A model generated the notes under the pieces. That model saw only the letters and a list, made by a program, of their open reading frames with translations, was not told the DNA's origin and searched no databases. Below, in pieces: positions 57,039 to 64,000 of a DNA stretch of 64,000 nt (position 1 is its first letter; every line of letters starts with the position of its first letter). A program made the position numbers and the translations under genes. Origin of the DNA: Kibdelosporangium philippinense (GTDB taxonomy: Bacteria; Actinomycetota; Actinomycetes; Mycobacteriales; Pseudonocardiaceae); contig NZ_JAJVCN010000003.1 of NCBI RefSeq assembly GCF_021390435.2, forward strand, positions 558,001 through 622,000. The letters run 5' to 3'.

Positions 57039-59624
57039 TCAGTTCGCCAGGATCACCCGTCCGAGCTCCGCGGTGGACGCGAGCAGGTCATGCTTGGGCA
57101 GCACGCGAACCGTGTAACCCAACGCGCCCGCGTGCGGCAGCGGCAGCTCGGCCACGTACGTCCCGTCGCTGTCGGGCTTCATCGACACCGTGACCACGTC
57201 CAGCAGGTCATCCGTGTCCCCGACCCGGCCGACCACTGCCTGGACCTCGACATCGGTCGGCTGCAACCCGGCCAACTCGACCGATGAACGCACCTGGACG
57301 CGCTCGCCGATCACCGGCGTCTTGCCGTCAGGCAACGTCAGCTCGCTGTCGGTCACGCGGACGTGGTGCCACGCCGCGTCAACGCGGCCGCGGTACGCAG
57401 CCAGGTCCTTGGCCTGCTGGAATCCTTCGGTCGCAGCACGTGCGGCCGATGTGGCGGCGGGGGCGTAGAACGACTCGACGTACTCGCGGACCATCCGGGT
57501 CGCCTGGACCTTCGGGCCAAGTGACGCCAACGTGTGCCGGACGAGCTCCATCCACTTGCCGGGCACGCCGTCGCCACCACGGTCGTAGAACGTCGGCACG
57601 ACCTGCGAGCCGAGCAGGTCGTAGAGCGCCGAGGCTTCGAGGTCGTCACGGCGCACGGGATCCGTCACGCCGTCGGCCGTCGGGATCGCCCAACCGTTGC
57701 GGCCGTCGTAGAGCTCGTCCCACCAACCGTCCCTAATGGACAGATTCAGGCCGCCGTTCAACGCGGCCTTCATGCCGGACGTGCCGCACGCCTCCAGCGG
57801 GCGCATCGGGTTGTTCAGCCAGACGTCGCAGCCCCAGTAGAGATAACGGGCCATCGACATGTCGTAGTCGGGCAGGAACACGATCCGGTGGCGCACCTCA
57901 GGGTCGTCAGCGAACCGGACGATCTGCTGGATGAGCGCCTTGCCGCCGTCATCAGCCGGATGCGACTTGCCCGCGACCACCAGCTGCACCGGCCGGTCCG
58001 GGTCAAGCAAAAGTGCCTTGAGCCGCGCGGGATCGCGCAGCATCAGCGTGAGCCGCTTGTACGTCGGCACACGCCGGGCGAACCCGACAGTCAGAACATT
58101 CGGGTCGAAAACGCCCTCGGTCCACGACAGCTCCAAAGCAGAAGCGCCACGCTGCAACCACGCTTCCCGAACACGCCTGCGAACCTCGTGCACAAGGCGC
58201 TCACGCAACCCGCAACGCAACTCCCACAGCAGGGCGTCGGTCACCGGCTGGAAGCCGGTCAAGCCAACCTCACTGTCTACTTCGGACTCACCGAGCAGCT
58301 TGGAGATCTCGCGCGCCGCCCACGTCGGGCCGTGCACACCGTTGGTCACCGACTTGATCGGCACCTCGTGCGTGTCGAATCCGGGCCACAGGCCGCCGAA
58401 CATCGACCTGCTGACCTCGCCGTGCAACTTGGACACACCGTTGGCGCGCTGCGCGAGCCGCAAACCCATGTGCGCCATGTTGAACATGCCGACGTTCTCC
58501 TCGGCGCCCAGCGCCAGCACGCGCTGCACGTCGAGTCCTGGCAACAAGTTGCCGCCGCCGAAGTAGTGCCGGACCAGGTCGACCGGGAAACGGTCGATTC
58601 CGGCGGGCACAGGCGTGTGGGTGGTGAACACTGTGCCCGCGCGCACAGCCGACAGCGCCTGGTCGAAGTCGAGACCCTCGGCCGCCATGAGCTCACGGAC
58701 GCGCTCAAGCCCCAGGAAACCGGCGTGGCCCTCGTTGGTGTGGAAGACCTCGGGCTGCGGGTGACCGGTCAGCTCGCAGTACGTCCGCACGGCGCGCACG
58801 CCGCCGATCCCGGCCAGGATCTCCTGGCGGATGCGGTGGTCCTGGTCGCCGCCGTACAGCCGGTCGGTCACGCCGCGCAGGTCAGCGTCGTTTTCTTCGA
58901 CGTCCGAGTCGAGCAGCAGCAACGGCACGCGTCCGACGTTCGCCTTCCAGATCCGGGCACGCAGCACGCGGCCGCCCGGCATCGAGACGTGCACCAGCAG
59001 TGGCACGCCCGACGGCTCGGTCAGCGGCTCCAGCGGCAGGCCGCGCGGATCGATCACCGGGTAGTGCTCGACCTGCCAGCCCTCGGCCGACAGCGACTGC
59101 CGGAAGTACCCGGACCGGTAGAGCAGGCCGACGCCGATCAGCGGCACGCCCATGTCGGACGCGGCCTTCATGTGGTCACCGGCGAGGATGCCAAGGCCAC
59201 CCGAGTAGTTCGGCAGCGCTTCGGTGACCCCGAACTCCATCGAGAAGTACGCGATCGACTTCGGCAGCCTGGTGGCCGACGGGTCACCGGCGGCCCGGTG
59301 CGTCAGCTCTTCCTGCCTGCGCTGGTACCAGCGGTCGCTGGTCATGTAGCGGCGCAGGTCGTCGGAGACCGCACGGACCCGCATCATGAATTCCTCGTCG
59401 GCGGCGAGTCTGCGCAGCCGCTCGGCCGGTGCCTGTTCGAGCATCCGCAGCGGATCGCCACCCAGCTCCTCCCACGCCTGCGGATCCACCGCGGCGAACA
59501 GGTCCTGGGTAGGCGGGTGCCAGGTCCAGCGCAGATTGTTGGCCAGGGTGCCCAGCTCGGCCAGCGACTCCGGCAGACCGGCACGGACGGCGAATCGACG
59601 CACAGCTTTCACCCCGAGCACCAT
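57039..59624 (-). CDS. glgP: Glycogen/maltodextrin phosphorylase (GT35)
   Basis: 861 residues from ATG 59624 (MVLGVKAVRRFAVRAGLPES); the frame extends upstream through a repeat array, and that part is not like GlgP. The PLP lysine is in EACGTSGMKAALNG; the active-site loop FHTNEGHAGFLGLERVREL and VTNGVHGPTWAA are conserved. It phosphorolyses alpha-1,4-glucan to glucose 1-phosphate. The actinobacterial short form lacks the animal/plant regulatory sites. It is divergent from the 59826 gene, with 22-bp repeats in between. Confidence 0.96.
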   Translation of the reverse strand: MVLGVKAVRRFAVRAGLPESLAELGTLANNLRWTWHPPTQDLFAAVDPQAWEELGGDPLRMLEQAPAERLRRLAADEEFMMRVRAVSDDLRRYMTSDRWYQRRQEELTHRAAGDPSATRLPKSIAYFSMEFGVTEALPNYSGGLGILAGDHMKAASDMGVPLIGVGLLYRSGYFRQSLSAEGWQVEHYPVIDPRGLPLEPLTEPSGVPLLVHVSMPGGRVLRARIWKANVGRVPLLLLDSDVEENDADLRGVTDRLYGGDQDHRIRQEILAGIGGVRAVRTYCELTGHPQPEVFHTNEGHAGFLGLERVRELMAAEGLDFDQALSAVRAGTVFTTHTPVPAGIDRFPVDLVRHYFGGGNLLPGLDVQRVLALGAEENVGMFNMAHMGLRLAQRANGVSKLHGEVSRSMFGGLWPGFDTHEVPIKSVTNGVHGPTWAAREISKLLGESEVDSEVGLTGFQPVTDALLWELRCGLRERLVHEVRRRVREAWLQRGASALELSWTEGVFDPNVLTVGFARRVPTYKRLTLMLRDPARLKALLLDPDRPVQLVVAGKSHPADDGGKALIQQIVRFADDPEVRHRIVFLPDYDMSMARYLYWGCDVWLNNPMRPLEACGTSGMKAALNGGLNLSIRDGWWDELYDGRNGWAIPTADGVTDPVRRDDLEASALYDLLGSQVVPTFYDRGGDGVPGKWMELVRHTLASLGPKVQATRMVREYVESFYAPAATSAARAATEGFQQAKDLAAYRGRVDAAWHHVRVTDSELTLPDGKTPVIGERVQVRSSVELAGLQPTDVEVQAVVGRVGDTDDLLDVVTVSMKPDSDGTYVAELPLPHAGALGYTVRVLPKHDLLASTAELGRVILAN

Positions 59625-59679
59625 ACTTACCGCCCCCAGCGATCTTGAAGACCCCGGAGCGAAGCGAACGGGGACCTGC

Positions 59680-59767
59680 GCGCAAGCAATGGTCAACACG
59701 GTGTGCCGCAAAGGTGGACACACCCTTCCGGAACGGTGGACACGGTGTTCCGGAACGGTGGACACGG
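59680..59767 (-). repeat. 22-bp direct repeat array upstream of glgP, three good units and a degenerate one
   Basis: Units at 59680 (12/22 match), 59702, 59724 and 59746, each exactly 22 bp; the last two read TTCCGGAACGGTGGACACGG plus two bases, the same family as at 42.6 kb. The array is 56-143 bp upstream of the glgP start. A 22-bp period is about two helical turns, suited to a protein binding one face. Confidence 0.9.
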
Positions 59768-59825
59768 CGGTTGGGGGCGAAAACCAGTACGTGGATGGCC
59801 TGGTTGACCGGTACAAATCTTCGTC

Positions 59826-60602
59826 ATGAAGCACTCGAGTCCCCAGTTCGCCGCGATCGCCGAGCAGAGCACGATCCTGCGCGTGCAGGTGGGCTCCGGT
59901 GTGCACGGAACCGCGATCCAAGGCCAGGATGACCGGGACGAAATGGGCATTTGTGTCGAACCGCCCGGCTACGTCATCGGCCTTGACCGCTTCGAGCAGT
60001 ACATCTTCCGCACGCAGCCGGAGGGCCACCGGTCCGGGCCTGGCGATCTTGACCTGATCGTGTACTCACTGCGTAAGTGGGTACGTCTGGCGTTGCAGGG
60101 CAACCCGACCGTCCTGCTGCCCTTGTTCGTGCCGGAGGATGAGATCGTCGAGATCACGGATCTCGGCCGTGAGCTGCGGGCGAAGCCGGAGATCGTGCTG
60201 TCGCGGCAAGCGGGCATGCGGTTCATCGGCTACCTGCGTTCCCAGCGCGCGGGCATGCTCGGCAACAGGCGGCACACGAATCGGCCTGAGCTGATCGAGA
60301 AGTACGGCTTCGACGCCAAGTACGCGATGCACATGGTCCGCCTCGGCGTGCAGGGTGTGGAACTGCTGGAAACCGGCAAGATCACGCTGCCGATCCCCGA
60401 GCCGTGGCTGACGTGGCTGCGGGATCTGCGGCAGGGCAAGCACACGAAGGACGAAGCGCTTGCCGCGGCCGACGAGCTCGAGGCGAAGCTGGAAAAGTTG
60501 ATCACCAGTTCGCCTTTGCCCGAGCGACCCGACCGTGATCTTGCGAACGCCTGGTTACAGCAGGCTTACCAGCGCGTGTGGGCTGGCCCCATTACGCGAT
60601 AA
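59826..60602 (+). CDS. Pol-beta-type nucleotidyltransferase (RlaP/YcgL type)
   Basis: 258 residues from ATG 59826. The N-terminal nucleotidyltransferase fold has VGSGVHGTAIQGQDDRDEMG, where GSGVHGT and DDRDEMG replace the classical GSxxxGxxxxxSDxD. A helical C-terminal half with YDFDAKYAMHMVRLG-like segment (GFDAKYAMHMVRLGVQGVEL) is typical of the RlaP family. Such proteins may modify RNA ends; the substrate is unknown. It ends 53 bp before glgE. Confidence 0.82.
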   Translation: MKHSSPQFAAIAEQSTILRVQVGSGVHGTAIQGQDDRDEMGICVEPPGYVIGLDRFEQYIFRTQPEGHRSGPGDLDLIVYSLRKWVRLALQGNPTVLLPLFVPEDEIVEITDLGRELRAKPEIVLSRQAGMRFIGYLRSQRAGMLGNRRHTNRPELIEKYGFDAKYAMHMVRLGVQGVELLETGKITLPIPEPWLTWLRDLRQGKHTKDEALAAADELEAKLEKLITSSPLPERPDRDLANAWLQQAYQRVWAGPITR

Positions 60603-60655
60603 GGGGTTGGACACGGCAGACTAGAGGCAGAACCCCACACCTGAGGAGAGCCTCT

Positions 60656-62623
60656 GTGAGCGGTCGTCTCGGTATCGACAATGTCTCCCCGTCTGTCGAC
60701 TGTGGCCGGTATCCGGTCAAAGCCGTTGTCGGAGAACATGTTCCGATCCAGGCGACGGTGTGGCGAGAAGGCCACGACGCGGTCGCCGCGACCGTCGCCT
60801 GGCGCGGGCCGACCGACACGGTCGCCCGCCAGACCCGGATGGAGCCGCATCCGGTCGAGCCGGACGAGTTCGTCGCGACGATCGTGCCGGACACCGAAGG
60901 CCTGTGGACCTTCCGCGTCGACGCGTGGAGCGACCCGTGGTCGACCTGGAAACACGCGGTCGAGGTGAAGGTCGGCGCCGCACAGACGCCGGAAGAACTG
61001 TGGAACGACCTGGAGTCCGGGGCCCGCTTGCTTGAGCGGGTTTCCCGGCGCCCCAACCGCAACGGCGAGAAGAGGCTGCTCGCCTCGGCCGCGCAAGCGT
61101 TGCGTGACACGGAACGGCCGTTGCCCGCGCGGATCGCCGAGGCGCTGTCCGAGCCGGTGCACAAGATCATGACCAGCCACCCGGTCAGGGAACTGGTCAC
61201 CCGCGGCAAGACGATCCGCATCTGGGTCGACCGCAAACGTGCCCTTTTCGGGTCATGGTACGAATTCTTCCCCCGCTCGACCGGCGGCGTCGACGAGTCG
61301 GGCAAGGCGGTGCACGGCACATTCGCCACGGCGACCCATGAGCTTGACCGGATCGCGTCGATGGGCTTCGACGTGGTCTACCTCCCGCCGATCCACCCGG
61401 TCGGCAAGATCAACCGAAAAGGCCCGAACAACAGCGTGATCTCGGTGCCGGAAGACGTCGGCTCGGTCTGGGCGATCGGCTCGGACGAAGGCGGCCACGA
61501 CGCGGTCCACCCGCGCCTCGGCACCCTCGCGGACTTCAAGGACTTCGTCGCCCGTACCCACGAGCTGGGCATGGAAGTCGCGCTCGACCTGGCGTTGCAG
61601 TGCGCGCCGGACCACCCGTGGGTCAAGGCGCACCCGGAGTGGTTCACCACGCGTCCGGACGGGACGATCGCGTACGCGGAAAACCCGCCGAAGAAGTACC
61701 AGGACATCTACCCGCTCAACTTCGACAACGACCCAGCCGGGCTGTACGCGGAAGTTCTGCGGGTGGTCATGCACTGGGTGGAGAGCGGCGTGCGGATCTT
61801 CCGAGTGGACAACCCGCACACCAAGCCACCGGACTTCTGGCACTGGCTGATCAACCAGGTGAAGTCGACGCACCCGGACGTGCTGTTCCTGTCCGAGGCC
61901 TTCACCCGCCCGGCACGGCTCTACGGGCTGGCAAGGCTGGGCTTCACCCAGTCGTACACGTACTTCACCTGGCGAGTGGGCAAGCAGGAGTTGATCGAAT
62001 TCGGTCAGGAGCTGGTGAAACACGCCGACGAGGCCAGGCCGAACCTGTTCGTCAACACGCCGGACATCCTGCACGCGTCTTTGCAGGAAGGCGGGCCGGG
62101 CATGTTCGCGCTGCGGGCCGCGCTGGCTGCGACGCTGGCGCCGACGTGGGGCGTCTATTCGGGCTACGAGCTTTTCGAGCACCAGCCGGTCCGTGAAGGC
62201 AGCGAGGAATACCTCGACTCGGAGAAGTACCAGCTTCGCCCGCGTGACTGGGAAAAGGCTTTGGCTGACGGGCGGTCACTCGAACCATGGATCCGTCGGC
62301 TGAACTCGATCCGGCGAACGCACCCGGCGCTGCAGCAGTTGCGGACCCTGCAGTTCCACCACGCGGACAACGACTCCATCCTGGCTTATTCCAAAGTGGA
62401 CCCCGAGTCCGGCGACACAGTTCTCGTCGTGCTGAGCCTCGACCCGTTCTCCACCCAGGAGGGCACGGTCTGGCTGGACCTGCCGTCACTCGGGATGCGC
62501 TGGCACGACCGATTCACCGCGTTCGACGAAGTCACCGGTCAGTCGTGGGATTGGGGCCAGACGAACTACGTGAAACTCGAGCCGTGGAACGCGGTCGCGC
62601 ACATCATTTCCGTGCAGCGGTAG
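60656..62623 (+). CDS. glgE: Alpha-1,4-glucan:maltose-1-phosphate maltosyltransferase GlgE (GH13_3)
   Basis: 655 residues from GTG 60656 (GAGGAGAG upstream). N-terminal domain (about 1-120; LGIDNVSPSVDCGRYPVKAV), helical insert, then GH13 barrel: VVYLPPIHPVGKINRKGPNN, nucleophile Asp in VRIFRVDNPHTKP, acid Glu in VLFLSEAFTRPARLYG. GlgE extends alpha-1,4-glucan with maltose from maltose 1-phosphate. With TreS (and Pep2, not in the window) it forms the trehalose-to-glucan route; GlgP and GlgX break the product down. Confidence 0.97.
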   Translation: MSGRLGIDNVSPSVDCGRYPVKAVVGEHVPIQATVWREGHDAVAATVAWRGPTDTVARQTRMEPHPVEPDEFVATIVPDTEGLWTFRVDAWSDPWSTWKHAVEVKVGAAQTPEELWNDLESGARLLERVSRRPNRNGEKRLLASAAQALRDTERPLPARIAEALSEPVHKIMTSHPVRELVTRGKTIRIWVDRKRALFGSWYEFFPRSTGGVDESGKAVHGTFATATHELDRIASMGFDVVYLPPIHPVGKINRKGPNNSVISVPEDVGSVWAIGSDEGGHDAVHPRLGTLADFKDFVARTHELGMEVALDLALQCAPDHPWVKAHPEWFTTRPDGTIAYAENPPKKYQDIYPLNFDNDPAGLYAEVLRVVMHWVESGVRIFRVDNPHTKPPDFWHWLINQVKSTHPDVLFLSEAFTRPARLYGLARLGFTQSYTYFTWRVGKQELIEFGQELVKHADEARPNLFVNTPDILHASLQEGGPGMFALRAALAATLAPTWGVYSGYELFEHQPVREGSEEYLDSEKYQLRPRDWEKALADGRSLEPWIRRLNSIRRTHPALQQLRTLQFHHADNDSILAYSKVDPESGDTVLVVLSLDPFSTQEGTVWLDLPSLGMRWHDRFTAFDEVTGQSWDWGQTNYVKLEPWNAVAHIISVQR

Positions 62624-63115
62624 CGGAGTTCAAAACCACGTTCCTCAGTGAAGGGGTGTCCACGCAAAGCCTCAACATCGGCGATCTCCCGCATTTCGGC
62701 CAGACTGGACAGGCCAGCCGTATCGGTCAGACACCGCTCATGAAGCGGCGCCCGACGCAATTTCGGAGCCAAGCCAGGACGGCCGACGACACCTGCACGC
62801 CCGCTTGAATTCCAGCCTGAGAAAGTCCAGTTCCGGATTCACCCCGAGGACCGACAGTTCGGTCAGCCGTGGCAGGTCGAGCGGTCCCTTGTAGTCAGTG
62901 CCCCCGCAACCCTGGCCCCCGGGCCACTCACGAGGCATCCTTGACACCACGAAGAAAGCCAACGACCGAGGCGAATTCGTCGCGCCAGAGGCGTCTCCTT
63001 CGACAGGTCGAGAAAGCCGTTGCACACCTTCGGTCCCACGAAGAGGGACCATAGTTCGCCCGGCCGGCGGTTGACCAGCTAGAGTCCGCTCACCGCCAGA
63101 GCATCCGCTGTTCAA
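62604..63115 (-). pseudogene. Decayed fragment of a leucine-rich-type protein gene
   Basis: In several minus-strand frames: YKGPLDLPRLTELSVLGVNP then ELDFLRLEFKRA, next SLAEMREIADVEALR, then in another frame VDTPSLRNVVLNSATAARK with TGA at 62604, overlapping the glgE 3' end. The pattern LPRLTELSV resembles leucine-rich repeat proteins. Multiple frame changes show decay. It fills most of the 552-bp gap between glgE and treS. Confidence 0.5.
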
Positions 63116-63175
63116 GCAGCCCGGCTTTGGGGTACCACCAAAGTGTCAGGCCTCAAGCGAACGAGTGGTGCGAAC

Positions 63176-64000
63176 GTGTCGACTGTGCCGGAAGATCCCC
63201 GCCCTGACTCCGCGTTGGGTCTTGAGGGCGTCCCGCATACCGGTGAGGCCGTCATGGCCGACGGTCACCTGGTCGAGCCCCAGGCCGAGGATTTTCGTTC
63301 GGCGAGAATGGCTCCGCGTGATCCTGACTGGTTCAAAAGCGCGGTCTTCTACGAGGTCCTCGTCCGTGCCTTCACCGATTCCGACGGGGACGGCACCGGC
63401 GATCTACGCGGCCTCGCGTCCAAGATGGACTATCTGGCGTGGCTCGGGGTGGACTGCCTCTGGCTGCCGCCGTTCTACGCCTCGCCGCTGCGTGACGGCG
63501 GCTACGACATCTCCGACTTCCGCGCGGTACTGCCCGAGTTCGGCACTGTTGACGACTTCGTCTATCTGCTCAACGAGGCGCACCGGCGTGGCATCCGGGT
63601 GATCACCGACCTGGTGCTCAACCACACGAGTGACGCGCATCCGTGGTTCCAGGCGTCGCGCAACGACCCGCAGGGGCCGTACAGCGACTACTACGTCTGG
63701 TCGGACACGAACGAGGCCTATCCGGACGCGAGGATCATCTTCGTCGACACTGAGACTTCCAACTGGACGTACGACCCGGTCCGCGGCCAGTTCTACTGGC
63801 ACCGGTTCTTCTCCCACCAGCCGGATCTCAACTATGAGAACGCCGAGGTGCAGGAGGCGATGCTCGAAGTCCTGCGGTTCTGGCTGGACATCGGTATCGA
63901 TGGTTTCCGGCTGGACGCCGTGCCCTACCTGTTCGAGGAAGAGGGCACCAACTGCGAGAACCTGCCGCGTACGCACGAGTTCCTGCGCCGGTGCCGCAAG
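63176..64000 (+). CDS. treS: Trehalose synthase TreS (partial, cut by window edge)
   Basis: 275 codons from GTG 63176 to the window end, still open. The reading frame is MSTVPEDPRPDSALGLEGVP, then WFKSAVFYEVLVRAFTDSDG (GH13_16). Conserved motifs: GVDCLWLPPFYASPLRDGGY, DLVLNHTSDAHPWFQASRND, nucleophile Asp in IDGFRLDAVPYLFEEE. TreS interconverts maltose and trehalose. The N-terminal 35 residues are an extension typical of actinobacterial TreS. An ATG at 63254 is the next in-frame start but would remove 26 of these residues. Confidence 0.95.
   Translation, partial: MSTVPEDPRPDSALGLEGVPHTGEAVMADGHLVEPQAEDFRSARMAPRDPDWFKSAVFYEVLVRAFTDSDGDGTGDLRGLASKMDYLAWLGVDCLWLPPFYASPLRDGGYDISDFRAVLPEFGTVDDFVYLLNEAHRRGIRVITDLVLNHTSDAHPWFQASRNDPQGPYSDYYVWSDTNEAYPDARIIFVDTETSNWTYDPVRGQFYWHRFFSHQPDLNYENAEVQEAMLEVLRFWLDIGIDGFRLDAVPYLFEEEGTNCENLPRTHEFLRRCRK

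Noticed and set aside
57534..59648. 704-codon frame opposite glgP
   Set aside because: Antisense shadow rich in Arg/His/Gln; glgP is unambiguous.
59625..60029. N-terminal extension of glgP by 135 codons
   Set aside because: It would translate the 22-bp repeat array and part of the divergent gene; GlgP proteins start near MVLGVKAVRRF.
62932..62943. CCACTCACGAGG, one arm of the 48-bp palindrome
   Set aside because: No second arm or loop core within 100 bp; too short to call a copy.
1..64000. tRNA, rRNA, integrase or att site explaining the accessory blocks
   Set aside because: No tRNA arm sequences, rRNA segments or recombinase genes were seen on either strand; the only mobile gene is the IS630 transposase.

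Overview
The window is high-GC actinobacterial DNA with GTG and TTG starts, dense overlapping operons and many secreted actinomycete families. DUF3558 lipoproteins, ESX-type substrates, an EspG-like chaperone and long Gly-rich ESX proteins point to the Pseudonocardiaceae (Amycolatopsis/Kibdelosporangium/Lentzea type). This placement is inferred from gene content, not from a marker gene. No rRNA, tRNA or CRISPR was found.

The backbone matches the Mycobacterium tuberculosis Rv3015c-Rv3041c order: an Rv3015c-like methionine synthase homologue (3.0-4.1 kb), mnmA and cysteine desulfurase (17.2-19.5 kb), lysophospholipid acyltransferase and GNAT N-acyltransferase (31-32.6 kb), etfA/etfB (32.8-34.6 kb), then Rv3030-Rv3031-Rv3032-like genes (38.2-41.8 kb; methyltransferase, GH57, glycosyltransferase of the methylglucose lipopolysaccharide type), an Rv3034c-like acyltransferase (41.8-42.5 kb), and Rv3037c, Rv3038c, Rv3039c (enoyl-CoA hydratase) and Rv3041c (ABC ATPase) homologues (47.3-51.0 kb).

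Two accessory blocks interrupt it. Block A (4.3-17.2 kb) holds a PLP dehydratase, an amidase, secreted GH20 and GH15 glycosidases, a small ESX-like operon, a quinone oxidoreductase and an orphan OmpR-type DNA-binding protein. Block B (19.5-30.9 kb) holds a two-component system whose response regulator is frameshifted, an ESX substrate operon (ESX-like, DUF3558, PPE-like, EspG-like) split by an IS630-family element, a secreted PQQ-type sugar dehydrogenase with discoidin and FN3 domains, a small lectin-like protein and an MFS exporter. A further accessory patch (42.5-46.9 kb) carries a decaying effector-associated-domain/NB-ARC/TPR (STAND) module next to a Crp-type regulator.

The right end (51.8-64 kb) is alpha-glucan metabolism: GlgX, GlgP, GlgE and the start of TreS, interspersed with a cysteine dioxygenase/rhodanese operon preceded by a Cys-containing leader peptide and hairpin, a VapBC-type toxin-antitoxin pair, and a pol-beta-type nucleotidyltransferase.

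Beyond genes, the main structures are: (i) a 48-bp palindromic element in three copies, each 3-5 bp after a stop codon; (ii) 22-bp direct repeats in exact register at 42.57-42.76 kb (two opposed arrays) and 59.68-59.77 kb upstream of glgP; (iii) DasR-like sites near the Rv3015c-like/GH26 operon and upstream of the GH20 gene; (iv) a 38-bp promoter-region block shared by two ESX-associated transcription units; (v) a 24-bp perfect palindrome between a tetR gene and its MFS partner; (vi) several frameshifted or truncated genes, concentrated in the accessory blocks.
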